Positions 1-11,986 of a DNA stretch of 64,000 nt are shown here, piece by piece (position 1 is the first letter of the stretch; every line of letters begins with the position of its first letter). Source of the stretch: Erinaceus europaeus. Lineage: Eukaryota; Chordata; Mammalia; Eulipotyphla; Erinaceidae. A model generated the notes under the pieces. That model saw only the letters and a program-made list of their open reading frames with translations, searched no databases and was not told the DNA's origin. Where the stretch lies: NCBI RefSeq assembly GCF_950295315.1, contig NC_080171.1, positions 98,619,445-98,683,444 on the forward strand, in the 5' to 3' direction. The translations under genes and the position numbers were made by a program.

Positions 1-71
1 GAATGACACTCCATGAAGTGGCACTGTCTATCCTCCCCCAAAGCACTTGCCTGGCCCCAATGCCACCTTTT

Positions 72-197
72 TTAAAAAAATTATCTTCATTGGATAGAGA
101 CAGCCAGAAATTGAGAGGGTAGGGGAGATAGAGAGGGAGATAGATGCTTGCAGCACTGCTTCACCACTTGTAAAGCTTTCCCCCTGTGGGTAGGGAA
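72..197 (-). mobile_element. Family C SINE, truncated, with TSD
   Basis: T-rich start, then GGATAGAGACAGCCAGAAATTGAGAGG-type body. CAATGCCACCTTTT flanks it at 58-71 and 198-211, giving exact ends. Confidence 0.8.
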
Positions 198-221
198 CAA
201 TGCCACCTTTTATGTGTAGTT

Positions 222-492
222 TTTAATTTTTATTATTATTTTACCACAAAGGTTATCACGAGCCTCTGTGACTGCATGACTCCACTGCCCATGGAGGCCA
301 TTTTCTTTTCCTTTTTCATGGAGGTAACAGAAAGAGGGAGATGGGGTTGGGGGGGAGGCGCAGAGAGCGGAGATACCTGCCTCACTGCTCCACCACACAT
401 GAAGCTTCCCCCTTGCACATGAGTCCGGGGACTTGAACCCAGGTCCTCTCACTTGGTAACATCTGTGCTCTACAGGGTACACCTGCCCCATG
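222..492 (-). mobile_element. Family C SINE, long form
   Basis: Contains the antisense long module (ACAAAGGTTATCACGAGC, CATGGAGGCCATTTTC), the purine-rich body and the tRNA-like end (GACTTGAACCCAGGTCC). Confidence 0.75.
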
Positions 493-534
493 AAAAAGCA
501 TTTTATCATGTATTCTTCAGGACATTAATAAAAC

Positions 535-604
535 AGGCTGGGCAGTGGTGCACCTGGTTGAGTATACATGTTATAGTGTGCAAGGACCTAGGTAGTAGGC
601 ATGC
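535..604 (+). mobile_element. Family C SINE, 5' head only
   Basis: GGGCAGTGGTGCACCTGGTT and GTGCAAGGACCTAGG are the tRNA-like head; the rest is missing. Confidence 0.6.
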
Positions 605-761
605 AACATAGATAAGTAAAAGAATCCCAGCGAGTTCTCAATTTTGTGAGAGCATCTCAGGCTGTCCAAGTATGTTCATTCAGGTTGTTCACTGCACAAT
701 GGCCTCCAGCCTAGGGGATGAGTAGGAGTCTGAAATTCACCTTGCATTTTGTGACCTTTCT

Positions 762-945
762 TTTTTTTTTCATTATTGGGGCTTCACCATTTCTTGGCTG
801 ACATTTTTTAGGTAGAGAGAGGAAGAGCGGGAAAGATGGCATAGCATAAAAGCTTTCTCCAGTATGGTGAAGGTCTGGCTCAAACATGGGTTGCATGCAT
901 GCCAGAGCAGACACCCTCCGGGTGAGCTATCTTGCTAGCTTTCTG
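762..945 (-). mobile_element. Family E SINE
   Basis: Starts with T-rich sequence and carries GGTAGAGAGAGGAAGAGCGG, TGGCTCAAACATGGGTTGC and the end GGTGAGCTATCTTGC. Confidence 0.55.
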
Positions 946-1597
946 CTTGTATTTTGATCAGCTGATACAGGGCTCTGCCCAGAGGAGTGCTGCCTTCTAC
1001 ATCTATTGGGCTGTCAGAAACATTGTGGTGTATTTTTCTATGTAAAAATATGCCATGGCTTTTCTGACAACCCAATTGCATCCAAGTCCTGAGTGGGTTG
1101 GAATTTTTCAAAAAGAGGGGTGAGCAGGGGCTCTTGGGGGAAGTAATGGTGGGCTGGGTGAAAGCTCAGAGGAGGGGCTAAGGGAGTTGAGGTGAAATAG
1201 CAGAGCTAGAGGCTGGAAGGTATAGAGGGCAGACAGAGAATGCTCAGGTGAGTGCAGAGGTCAAGGAGGCATGACCATGGCTGTGTTTGGGGGCGTGATA
1301 ACTGGGCCATGGAATCTGGAGAAGGGAGGAGAAGAGGAGGCCAGTGGAAGGGTTGAGCCTGCAAAGGGCACAAAAGCACCAGCTTTGGAGTTTGATGACA
1401 GGGAGCAGGAGTAAGTCTGAAGTAGGAGAGGGACTTCTCAGCAATAGGCACCTCAGCCAGAACTGGTGGTGGGCTAGCAGCAAGCCAGCTTTCCAGCCAG
1501 GCCTGGGGGGTGGGGGGCTTGAGGGCACCCCGCCTGCTGACCCTCTGCCCTTCCTGGTGCCTGGCAGCCCCCTCCCATGGTCCAAACTCCCACCTCC
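946..1597. other. Intronic stretch, nothing recognised
   Basis: Unique G/A-rich sequence; no repeat family, exon or RNA gene seen. Confidence 0.5.
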
Positions 1598-1960
1598 TGA
1601 TTAGATTGGGGACAGACTAATTAGATAGAATTCATTATCCTCAAAAAATGAGATCAGAAATCAGGAGCTCTCCTCAGAAGAAGGTGGCCTCGCCCCTCAT
1701 CCATCATGCCTCTAAGTAACCAATTTAAAGTCAGGCGGACGCACTCGGCAGCATTATTACCTTGTCATAAATAGTTAGGGGAAGGCCCCTGAACAAGGCG
1801 GCTTTATAAATGGTTTTTATCACATTAGTTTGCAGTTATTTGTCATCCACTTTGCTTAAGATAAATGCCGGACAAATAATCAAATTACCAAGCCAAAACC
1901 TCAGAAAAATAATTTGCATTAATTGCAGCAGGGGAGACCGGCATCTAAATCCAGGGGGAG
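1598..1960. promoter_or_regulatory. Candidate enhancer block 1 in intron 2
   Basis: A repeat-free AT-rich block with many homeodomain cores: GATTAG, CTAATTAGAT, GCATTATTAC, CATAAATAG, TTATAAATGG and AAATAATCAAATTACC. A perfect POU octamer, ATTTGCAT at 1912-1919, is directly followed by TAATTGCA. It includes CpG-containing segments (GCGGACGCACTCGG) that would decay if neutral. This is the composition of vertebrate developmental enhancers; activity is inferred. Confidence 0.5.
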
Positions 1961-2882
1961 TTCCCCTGCCCCTCTTGGGCTTTGGTTGGGTGGGCAAGAA
2001 GGGAGGATTTCCTGCAGGAGAGGCCCCTAGGTTCCCCACAGACAGGCAGGCCAGGTGTCAAGGTGCAGGTTGGACAGGGCCTGCTAGTGGCTGAGCAACT
2101 CTGTTCTCCTGAGGCTGGGACCCAGGGCACCTGAGGGTGGGTCTGCAAGGCCCCCCCTCCCTTTTGAACATAAAAACACAGAAATCCACACATAGGCTCA
2201 CACTCACACTGTTCTTTCTCTGCCACTGTTGTTGGAAGCTGGGGTCTTTTGTCTGGCCCCACGAGGGCCCTGTCATAGGCCTGAATGGACCCCCTACCCC
2301 CACAGAGCATGACAGCTTCAGGCGACTCAGGCCCCAGGCCTATATGGTTCCTGTCCTGGCCACCAGCACTGGGCAGGTGGTGAGGAGGTCCCAGGCCTGG
2401 TGGAACATATCCAGGGGGCACTGGCTGACCCCCTCCCAACTGGGCCCAGAAGGCTCCCTCCCAAAACAGCCTCTCCACAGCAGAGAATGGCAATTTCACG
2501 CCACCCCCCAAGAGGCCGTCCTGAGCCCCAGCTGGGGCAGGGAAGTCTGCCTTACAGGCACTCACCTCCCCTGCCCTGCAGGCACTTACCTCCCTCTTGC
2601 CCCAGTGGGGCTGGTTCTGTCCTGTGCAGCCTCCTGCATGGTCTGGTCAGAGCAGGGGCCCTATTGGCTGCTCTGGCTTCCGATTACCTTATTGGGGGCA
2701 TCTATACTTTCTCTCTATTGGTCTCAGAGATGATTCTGTCTGGTGTTGTCTACACTGGCCTTATAGGTTGGGTTGGTATGGCCAAGGCACTGTGAGCTTT
2801 CAGTCATTGGTGCAGGCCTCTTGAAGCTGCCCAAGAAGTGACTTCAGAGGCAAATGTAAATAATCTAGGGATTAAATAACAT
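1961..2882. other. Intronic stretch, nothing recognised
   Basis: GC-rich sequence with chance open frames of about 200 residues on both strands. No domain-like protein and no plausible splice-bounded exon. Confidence 0.5.
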
Positions 2883-3045
2883 AGGGATTAACATGGATGC
2901 TAGAGCCAGGTGGCCTGGGTCAAACCCAGCTCCACTCACCCTCTCTATGCATCAATTTCCTCACCTGCATAGGTCACCTGGAAGGCTGACCGAGCTGCCA
3001 TTTGCCACGCATTTATATCAGAGCCTGGGACGTAAGAGGTGCAGG
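2883..3045 (+). mobile_element. MIR element
   Basis: GCTAGAGCCAGGTGGCCTGG, ATCAATTTCCTCACCTGC. Confidence 0.65.
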
Positions 3046-3795
3046 ACTTGAAATCTGGTCAGACCGAGTAATTACATGCCAGTGCCTCAGGTTAGCTCTA
3101 CTGAGCTGTTTATCTGTCCCTCCTCTCTTCAACAACCAGCAAATATTCCCTGCATGCCTGGTGTAGGCCATGTCTATGTAGTTCTCCATATGGACTGGGA
3201 CACTAATGTGACGTGAGCAGAGGCAGCCCCATGATGGGGGCACACAGACAGCTGCTGGAAACCGCAGAAGGCACCCCTGTATCAGCAGCATCTACGTACA
3301 TATGCTGTGGGGTAGGATGAGGTGGCCTGGGGAAGAAAAGCCCTAAGCCCTTTGCAGGACAATCTCCGAGGCCAAGGAGGAAACCCCAGTACAGGACTCC
3401 ACCAAACTAGGACAGGTTCAAAGTGGGGTGAGATGAGCAGGGTACACTGGTAGGGTAAGACAGGCAGGCAGCGCCGAGGCAGCTGTTCTGAACGGGTGCA
3501 TGGGGGGCACTGAAGCCAAGCGGCAGCACATGGTTGCTGTCTGTTTATTGGGCAGTGGAGCAGGCTTAATGGGCCAGCCCGGAGGCCATGCAGAAGCCGC
3601 CCTCAGAGGAGCCATAGAGCAGGCGCCCCTCCCTTCTGCTCCAACCTCCCCAGCTCAGCTGGGCCATCCAGGAGCCTAGGGCTCTATGGGCCTTATGGGG
3701 TCCTCCCACCGCTCCCTGCCCACCATCCTCCCCCCCACACACATACACACACATTGACAGCCACCTGAAAATGCCAGGCCCAAGCTGAGCCTGCA
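3046..3795. other. Intronic stretch, nothing recognised
   Basis: Unique sequence between a MIR and a family A SINE. Confidence 0.5.
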
Positions 3796-3807
3796 CCTCA
3801 TTTTTTT

Positions 3808-4177
3808 AATTTTTATTTATTTTATTTTATTTTATTTTATTGCCTCCAGGGTTATTGCTGGGGCTCAGTGCCTGCACCATGAATCCACCGCTCCTGGAGG
3901 CCATTTTTTTTCCCCTTTTGTTACCCTTGCTGTTGTAGCCTCGTTGTGGTTATTATTGTTATTGTTGATGTCATTCGTTGTTGGATAGGACAGAGAGAAA
4001 TGGAGAGAGGAGGGGAAGACAGAGGGGGAGAGAAAGATAGACACCTGCAGACCTGCTTCACCGCTTGTAAAGCGACTCCCCTGCAGGTGGGGAGCTGGGG
4101 GCTCGAACCAGGATCCTTATGCTAGTCCTTGCGCTTTGTGCCACGTGCGCTTAATCCACTGCGCTACCACCCGGCCC
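3808..4177 (-). mobile_element. Family A SINE with long module, TSD
   Basis: TTTTA repeats, the module TCCAGGGTTATTGCTGGGGC, the family A body and the tRNA-like end GCGCTACCACCCGGCCCC. CCTCATTTTT is duplicated on both sides (about 3796 and 4178). Confidence 0.85.
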
Positions 4178-4616
4178 CCTCATTTTTATTTTTATTTAAA
4201 GGCTGGGCCTGCCCCCATTCTCTTCCAAGACTCAAAACAGTTCCTGCAAGGAGTGGCTTCCACAATCAGAAGGAGAGGGAGGACACTTAGCCAGGCATGA
4301 CCTTTACCCAGGGAGACCTGCAGCACCCCCAGCCCAGGGCCTCCCCCCTCCTCCCAAACACACACACGGTCCCCAGCCACCTCCATCATTCATCTCCTCA
4401 CCCTCCTAACAGCTGGTGCTTCCAGGGAAATTACCTAATGAATCAACAATGCAGGGATTGTGGAGACAGAACAGCGGAATAGGCCTTTCTCCCAGTGCTA
4501 GAACCATCCCACTGGGCACAGAGGGCACCTGCAGGGCAGCAGGGCCCCTGCACACACCCCCGCCACCACTCACACCCCAGCACCCCACAAGTTAAAGATA
4601 ACTGGAGTCATACTGA

Positions 4617-4840
4617 CTTCTGTGCCTCTGCCAGTCCTGCTCTGCCATTTGCCTGCAGGGTAGCCTTATGCAAGTGACTTCAATTCTCCTGACTTGTGTC
4701 TTCTCATCTGCCCAGTGTTAATAGGGCACCTTGAATTCCTAGGCCATACCGCTGAAGGAGATGATCCCTGTGTACGGCTTGGCAAGGGCCTGGCACAGGG
4801 ACAGTTGATGGTAGTCTAATAATTATTACTACTATTCATG
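4617..4840 (+). mobile_element. MIR element
   Basis: GCAAGTGACTTCAATTCTCC, TCTTCTCATCTGCCCAG and GCCTGGCACAGGGACAG in MIR order. Confidence 0.6.
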
Positions 4841-4930
4841 TCCAGGAAATGATCATGCTTACTTCCCAGTGACCAAGGAATTCCCTTTGAGCCTCAGTTT
4901 TCCTCATCATAAAGCGAAGTCAAAATTCGC

Positions 4931-5260
4931 TTTTATTTTTATTTTTCATTCTTATTGGCCACCAGGGGCTTAGTGCCTAAACTACAGACCACCACTCTCA
5001 GCAGCTATCCCCACCCCTATCCTTTTTTAAAATTTTTCTTTCTTCCTTTTTATTGGTAGAGACAGAAATTGAAAGGGGGAAAAAAAGGGAAAGGGAAAGG
5101 GAAAGGGGAGACAGAGAGGGAGAGAAAAAAAAGACATTTGCAGCACTGCTTCACTGCCTATGCAGTTTCTCCCTTGCAGGTGGGGACCAGGGATCTGAAC
5201 AGAGGTCCTTACACATGGTAATATGTGAACTCCACTATGTGTGCCACTACCTGGTCCCCA
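4931..5260 (-). mobile_element. Family C SINE, long form
   Basis: Antisense module GGCCACCAGGGGCTTAGTGC, a purine-rich body with a GGGAAA repeat, and the end GTGTGCCACTACCTGGTCCC. Confidence 0.75.
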
Positions 5261-5854
5261 GAATTCTCTTGGCTTGGAGGAGTATCATGGACTGAAATGT
5301 CACAGCCTGAGTGTGGCATCCAGCCTGGTTTCTGCCCCCAGAGACCTCCTGGCTCCCAGCCTGGGAGCACGGTCCTGGGAATTCTGTAGAACCAGTTCCA
5401 TGGTCTAGCCAGTGGGACTCCCGTGCCCTGCCCTCAGGGGAAGGATGCCTGCTCCCAGGTTGGGCACCAGGGCCTGGGGAGGTATGGGCGGAAGCCTGTG
5501 GGGCTGAGACTGAGCTGGGAGCTGGTTGGTGGCTTACTGGAGCAGACCTCAAGCTGGGCACAGAGGCTCCATTGTTGCCAGGCCTAGCCAGGGTCCTCAA
5601 GAACGGCCACTACTGCTGAGTTTCAAGAAGTGTCTAGACAGGGCAGCCCCGGGCCCTGGCCTGGCTTTCCTTTGGGAGAGGCTGTGCCACCAGGGTAGTC
5701 AGGGAGACTGGTACTCAGGGTTCAGACAGAAGGAGCTGGGGTGGGTGCAGTGCTGCCAAACAGGAAGAACAAACAGGCCCAGTCCAGACAAAGTTGGTGA
5801 GAAGGACAGTGTTAGCTGTAGTGACTCACATGGGAGCAGGGAGAGGAACGTGGG

Positions 5855-5965
5855 AGCTGGAAAATCTTGGGTTCTGATTGTAGCTGTTACTGTGTGATCT
5901 GAAACAGGTGAATGTCCCACTCTGATCTTTCCTAATTTCAGCTGAAGAACGTGAGGTTTAAGACC
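5855..5965 (+). mobile_element. MIR element
   Basis: CTTGGGTTCTGATTGTAGC and TGTGTGATCTGAAACAGG. Confidence 0.5.
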
Positions 5966-5973
5966 TCTGGGAT

Positions 5974-6089
5974 CATGAGCTAGGAAGCTAGCATATATAA
6001 AGACTTCCATACCTGAGGCTCTAAAGTCCCAAATTCAGTCCCTAGCACTACCATAACCCAGCACTGAGCAGTGCTCTGGTAAAAACAAA
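5974..6089 (+). mobile_element. Family B SINE
   Basis: AAGACTTCCATACCTGAGGC, CAATTCAGTCCC-like B box and GAGCAGTGCTCTGGTAAAAAC. It sits between two MIR copies. Confidence 0.7.
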
Positions 6090-6091
6090 GT

Positions 6092-6300
6092 TCTCTGCAG
6101 TGTGAGAAATTTGGGTTCAAAATTCCCGGTTCTGACATTTCATGCAGTTGTGTGGGCTGAACCAGGGGCCTCTGTGAGCCTCCATTGCCTTGTCTGTAAG
6201 GAAGGAATGATACACCTTCCCTCATTTCTAAACTGAGGTAAATGACAGGGAGTCTTCAGTATGGCTCCTGGCAGGTAATGGGTCAGCACCCAACAGTTTA
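6092..6300 (+). mobile_element. MIR element
   Basis: GGTTCTGACATTTCATGCAG and TCCATTGCCTTGTCTGTAAG. Confidence 0.5.
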
Positions 6301-7169
6301 TAGTTACACTAAGGTTACTGTCATCATCTCCTAGTTTGTTTTGGATGAACCCAGACCTACAGATCACTTGCCAGGCAGTGCCTGGCTCAGAGCCCATGCT
6401 CTTACCTGGCATCGCCTGTCCTGAGAGTGCACACTAGGCCTCTCACTCTGTCCTTAGCCTCAGTTGCTCTGCCTGCTAAACGGGCCCCCAGACCAGGCCA
6501 CCCACTATGCAGGAACTTCAGCCACCCCCACCCCCATCGGTGGGGAATCCCACTTCCTGGCCTGCAGCTATTTTTAGTCTGGTGAGTAGGAGTTGTAGCT
6601 CTCTTCTCTGCCCAGTATTTTTGGCACATCTCAACTGACAGAAGCTCCCAAGGATCCCAGCTGAAGTCCTGTGCCAGGGTCCAGCCTCCCAGCCCAGCCC
6701 TGGGAGTCGCAGGTGAGAAGAGATGCCTGACTAGCCACTCTGCTTTGGACTGCAGGAGCCTCTGGCCACCCACAGTTGGCCCCAGGTCTGAAGTCCTGGA
6801 GTTGAGGGAGGGCTTTACATCTGCAAAGGGGCTCTCCTCCCAGCTCTCTTTCCCCCTAGACTGCTTGGTTTCCATGGCAGCACACACAAACGCCCCAGCC
6901 CTTCACAGAGAAGCCTTGTTTGTTTTGCTCACATAACTCTGAAGACCAAGTCACAGTCTCCAGCGCGCCCCCCCCTCCAAAGCTCAGCCCAGTTCATTCC
7001 CCAACCTGATCAGATGGGTAAGCCCAGGGAGAGGGGCAGGGGGAGCACACTTCTCATCTGGACCAGGCTCATACGGCAGAAGACAGTAATGGAGTACTGC
7101 CATCCCTTCCCAGTTTGGAGCTCACTTCCCTGTGTCACCCGGCATGGAGCATCTGCTCTGGGCTGTGTG

Positions 7170-7355
7170 AGCTCCTTCACAGATGGAAGAGTTGTACAGA
7201 CTCTGTCCTGTCCTCCAGCAGAGGAGCCTGCTTCCCAAACCTCAGCTTCTCCACCTGTGAAATGGGTGTGCAGGACTCTCCTTCACTGGAGGGGTGGAAG
7301 CATGGAAGAAAGTGAGGCAGGCACAGGACGCAGCACTGTGCATGGTGCCAGGCAT
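7170..7355 (+). mobile_element. Possible MIR element
   Basis: CCTCAGCTTCTCCACCTGTG then AAATGGGTG, and CATGGTGCCAGGCA at the end. Confidence 0.45.
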
Positions 7356-7544
7356 GTGCCAGTTCGGTTGCTTTTCTTCCTCCCGGCAGAGTGACTGCTA
7401 TTGCAGTCACAGTGTGGAGTCGGTATTCCCACCATGCCCTATTGCCTCTCTGGCTTTCTCCAGCTCCCCAGAACCGATGGCTGAGCACAGCCCTCCTTCT
7501 CAACCCCCACCCCCATGGTAACCTGACTTGGGGGGAAGGGCAGC

Positions 7545-7700
7545 ACAGCCTGGCATAGCCATTGTTTGGCCTGGGGGGCTGGGCTGCCAACTATGCAGTG
7601 ACATTCTGCAGCCACTCACTGCTGCGCCTGCCTCTGGTGGCTAAATTGAGTCTCGGGTTCTTTAAAATGACTATTTATTGCTTTAATGCAGTATGGAGTA
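7545..7700. promoter_or_regulatory. Candidate regulatory block 2 in intron 2
   Basis: A repeat-free block with a SOX-type CCATTGTTTGG, a TGCCTCTGGTGGCT sequence weakly like a CTCF site, and an AT-rich CTATTTATTGCTTTAATG segment. Conservation is guessed from texture only. Confidence 0.3.
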
Positions 7701-8358
7701 TTTACTGAGTGTTAGCAAAAGGACTCCTCCATCCAGCACAGGGACTCAGAGGGGCCGCCTTCCAGCGGGGCTGCCCCCAGGGCTGAGGGCTATCTGCAGA
7801 AGGGCCGCCCCTCTTCTCCAGAAAAACAAAGGTCCCTGTGGTGCTTGCTCTCTGTGCTGGGCTATAGGGCAGGGTCAAGGAGTCTCTGATCCCTGCCATC
7901 CCCTCCCTGGGTGGTGAGTGCTCTGGAGGAGGGGACCAGCCTGATGCCCTCCCTGCCCCCCAACACACACCCTGCTCCTCACCAGCCGTGGAGAATCACT
8001 GGCCTTTGAGCAGAGGAGGAACCAGCTGCCCCCCACCATCCCTGAGGTAGTTTGCCCCCATATGGGTCCAACTCATGGCAGCCCCGGGCATCTCAGCTGT
8101 GTCCCCCTGTATGGAGACGCCCTCTGCACACACCCAATGAGGGGGTTGTGGGCCCTCCCTCAGGGCTGCAGTACTGTCTCCAGGGTTAATGCAAAGACTG
8201 ACCCACAACACAAGGAGTCAGGCATGGAGAGGCCCCAATGTGCCATGTGCGAGGAAAGAATCATTTTTCTGTGCCTATGTGCTGGGTTGAGGTGCTATGT
8301 CCAATAGCTTAGTCATCCCCAGAACAGCCTGTGTAGAGTATGGCTTTCACTCTAGGTA

Positions 8359-8515
8359 TTTTTCTTTCTTTCTTTTTTAGGATAGAGACAGAAAAAAGGG
8401 AAAGATAGAAGAGAGAGACACCTGCAGCACTGTTCCACTGCTCACAAAGCTTCCCCCTATAGGTGGGGAGCAGGAGCTTGAGCCCAGGTCCTCACTCATG
8501 GTGGTATATGAGCAC
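8359..8515 (-). mobile_element. Family C SINE, short form
   Basis: GGATAGAGACAGAAAAAAGG, CACCTGCAGCACTGTTCCAC, GCTTGAGCCCAGGTCC. Confidence 0.7.
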
Positions 8516-8533
8516 CATCATCCTTTTCTTCCC

Positions 8534-8702
8534 TTTTCTCTCTCTGTCTCTCTCTTTTTAATTAGATAGAGAGATGGGGGGTGCAGGGAGAGCAAGAGAG
8601 AGAATAAAAGAAACCACAGCTCTGAAGCTTCCTTCAGAGCAGCAGGGGCTGGGCTTGAATCTGCGTTGCACACATGACAAAGCAATGTACTATCCAATCC
8701 AG
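8534..8702 (-). mobile_element. Family E SINE
   Basis: AATTAGATAGAGAGATGG, CACAGCTCTGAAGCTTCC, GGGCTTGAATCTGCG and GCAATGTACTATCCAATCC. Confidence 0.6.
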
Positions 8703-11552
8703 CTTTACAGATAGGAAAACTTAAGAGTTGAGCAAGTTGATCAGAACCCCAGTCTCTTTGCTGGGTTCCCCACCTTCCAGAGACCCATAATACCTTCTAC
8801 TGGGTATTAAGAAACCCCTCAGCCCACCACTCCACCCTATGACTCCCTGGAGGGGCTGTGGGAGGAGAGGAGAGTGAGCAGTGAGAGGAAGGCAGGTGGA
8901 CTCCACAGGAATGAAGCTCATGAAGTGAGGGGTTGTGTCGGAGAACCTGCCTTTGGTTAGCTGGAACCTCAGATCCTTTTCTAGAAAGAGCAGAGGAGGT
9001 AGAAAGAGAAAGTGATGGAATGGGGATGGGGCAAAGGAAGACAGCAAAAGGAAAAATGGCAGGTTAGAGAGGAAAGAAATTATCCAAGTCCCTGAAATGA
9101 CAGTGTGTCAGAGGTGTCAGCAGCTTCTACTTTGTGCTGGTACCTTTTCCAGTGCTTTGCACGCTTTTTAAAAACACAGACGGAGAGCTTGAGCTGGTGA
9201 GAAGCTCTCTTTGGAGATCACAAGGAGGGCTGCTCCATCCTGTTGCTGAGTGGACACAATTTGGTTTTCATTTCCAAATAGCCTGGAGGCAGACAGGGTG
9301 GGCCAGGAGGCTAGTTCAAGGCTGGGCAGGATGAGTACATAGGGCCCAGGGTCCATAGTGCTGTCACTAGGGCAAAACAGGGGTACAGGGGAGTGCACTA
9401 AGGGGGTCACTATGCCACCTCAAGCCTGGACACTGAGGCAAGTGGGTGGCACCTGTGGAAGTGCTAGTCAGGAGCTGGGTGTTTGTGTGCGATGTGGCCT
9501 CCATACAGGGGGACACAGCTGTCACAGGGGAGCAACAAATCACATTGGGGCACTTCCTTCTCCTCTTATATCCTAAAACTTGTCATTGGCCTCTTGTAAA
9601 AAAATATATATATGTTCAGACAAAGCAGAGGTGAGTTAAACAAAACAGGCCAGTCTTCACCCCAGCCCCCAGCCCCTTCCCAGAGGCGGTCAGTTGACTG
9701 ATGGGTAACATTCCAGACCTTTCCTACATGCGTGCAAGCATGTTCTGTGCACAGCCCCCTTAGTTTCCTTTTTATGGGATCCATATTTTCTCTGCGCTGC
9801 TCTGCTTTGCACTTGCTTGCCCCACTTAGCAACATGCTGAGGACATCTGCCCATGTCAGTGTACATGGATTTACCTCCGGCTCTGCAACCGCGACATAGC
9901 AGTCCAGGGAATGGGTGAGCTTTGATTTATGACCCCCCCAGCACTCCTCCCCACAGTCCTTTGGGTCATAGCCAGTGCTTCCCTGACACACACACAATAC
10001 ATCAGCAGACCTCCTGGCACATATATCTTGGTGCACATGTGCAGGGTGACAGGAACTGGGGTGTAAACACATTGGGCTGTGCTGCCCTGGGGGGACCCAC
10101 TTGGAGCAGCCCTCACTAAGCAGGCTGTTAAAGGGAAATGGATCTAAGGGGAAGAGGCGGAGGTTTGAAAGAGGGGTCTTCAATACAGAATCAGTGCCTC
10201 GAGGGCTTTTAACATCAAAGTGACAATGGAAGCCATAGAAGGAAGCCATAGACCACTGGGGGTTCTGTCACTTAAGGGCAGGTGCTGAAACAGGGATATG
10301 TAAGTGTGTAGAGGAGACACTGAGATCCTGTGCTTCATAGCTTCCTGGAGAAACAGATAATATATACATGTGTCAAAAGGCAGAGGAGAGTATGGGCTTA
10401 TATGTCCAGCTCCTTGTACAGTCCTGCCGTGGTGTAACCATTGGCTGGTTTAATGAATAGATGTGTGTGCCATTTAGCTCTGAGTGGTGGTAGACATGTT
10501 GTGTTTGCATCTGGATGATAATCTGGGGAAGGTAGAAGAAGCTGGAGCCAGGTTGATTGGGGAAGGAGGTGATGGTGTGGAAACAGGATCTGATAGAGTC
10601 TCCCTAGGAGTGGCTGGCAGGGGAGAGGAGAGGAGAGCAAGTTACAGGGGGACAAGTTGAGTGTCTGGGCTGGTTAGAAGAGTGAAAGTGGGAGTGGGGA
10701 TGTTAAGGACTTCAGTGTCTGGGGCTCAAAGGCAAGGGACTCTTACTGAGGTCAAAGGCCTACAGGGAGCTCAGTATTGAGGTGGGTTGAGGGTGAGTGG
10801 TTCAGTTTTGGAGGGGACATGGGAGTCACTCCCTGGGTTCTGTCCTGGACTTGAAGCAATCACCTCCTCCCCAGAATCCTGAAAGGCAGATTCCAACCTT
10901 ATCACTTCTCAGGTGAGGAAGTCAGTAGGCTCTGGGAGTCCGGAGCCCAGTTCACATAGCTAAGGTGAATCCACATCTCTCAGACTCCAGATGGGTCCCC
11001 ACCTCAGGCTCTCCAGCTCTCATCCCCTTTTCTCCCCCCCAGCCCCCCCCACACACACATACTCTGACCCTCCTGAGGAGGGACTGCTTAGCACAGAATG
11101 AGAGTCAAACCTGGGGCAGAATCTGTGTTAAACCACTGCAGGTGCCTAACTAGGACCCAGGGTCTAGTTCAGCCCAGGAGTTCTGTGATCAGCTGAACAT
11201 TGATCAGACCTGGCTGGCAGCTGGAGAGGGATAAAGAAGAAGTGGTGTTGGGGGAGTGGGAGGGAATGTGGCTTATTTACACAGGGAATGGGAGAAGGTG
11301 AGAGTCCAGCAAGAGGGTGGGGCTTCATGGACCTGAACTGTGAGGGGTAGTAGAAGTCCTTGGGGAATATGAAGCAGGACTGGGCTCAGGAAAAAGGGGG
11401 AATGGGAAGGGGTTTGCAAGGGGCTGGGAACTTTTTTTCCTATGGTGGATAGAGGAAGAGGATGATCTGCTGGAGAGGGGTGGGTATCAACACATGTCAT
11501 GGGGAGATGTGAAACTACCTCTGAGACAACAATGGTCTGCAAATCAATATTG
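8703..11552. other. Intronic stretch, mostly unassigned
   Basis: Mostly unique sequence; only a possible antisense MIR near 10850 stands out. The 227-residue frame on - (9566-10249) is not protein-like. Confidence 0.5.
10850..10990 (-). mobile_element. Possible MIR element
   Basis: TCAGGTGAGGAAGTCAGTAGG and CAGTTCACATAGCTAAGG recall the antisense MIR core (ends approximate). Confidence 0.4.
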
Positions 11553-11693
11553 TCTTTTTTTTTTAAAGATTTATTTTTTTTTTTCATGAGAAAGACAGGT
11601 GGAGAGAGAGAAAAAATATGTGCTGCCAGGGATTAAACTCCAGGCCTCATGGTTGACAAGCCAGTGCTTATCCATTGTGCCATCTCCCAGACC
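11553..11693 (-). mobile_element. Family D SINE
   Basis: T-rich start, TGTGCTGCCAGGGATTAAAC, CAGGCCTCATGG and the end CCATCTCCCAGACC. Confidence 0.7.
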
Positions 11694-11707
11694 ATAATAT
11701 ATTCTTT

Positions 11708-11986
11708 TTTATTATTATTATTTATTTATTCCCTTTTGTTGCCCTTGTTGTTTTATTGTTGTAGTTATTATTGTTGTCGTAGTTGTTGGATAGGACAGAG
11801 AGAAATGGAGAGAGGAGGGGAAGACAGAGAGGGCGAGAGAAAGATAGACACCTGCAGACCTGCTTCACCGCCTGTGAAGCGACTCCCCTGCAGGTGGGGA
11901 GTCAGGGCTCGAACCGGGATCCTCATGCCGGTCCTTGTGCTTTGCGCCACCTGTGCTTAACCTGCTGTGCTACAGCCCGACTCCCC
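11708..11986 (-). mobile_element. Family A SINE with 14-bp TSD
   Basis: Full-length. CCCTTTTGTTGCCCTTG start, body, tRNA-like end GCTACAGCCCGACTCCCC. ATAATATATTCTTT is duplicated at 11694-11707 and 11987-12000. Confidence 0.92.

Larger units (their letters stand above)
6301..8358. other. Intronic stretch, mostly unassigned
   Basis: Apart from a possible MIR at 7170 and regulatory block 2, I see nothing identifiable. Confidence 0.5.

Noticed and set aside
1945..2733. Overlapping ~200-residue frames on both strands
   Set aside because: GC-rich sequence with few stop codons by chance. Frames on both strands are equally long and neither resembles a protein.
3813..3840. TTTTA direct repeats considered as a CRISPR-like or satellite array
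   Set aside because: It is the A-rich tail of an antisense SINE; there are no spacers and this is a mammalian genome.
9566..10249. 227-residue open frame on - in intron 2
   Set aside because: Composition is irregular, no domain is recognisable, and no splice structure supports it.
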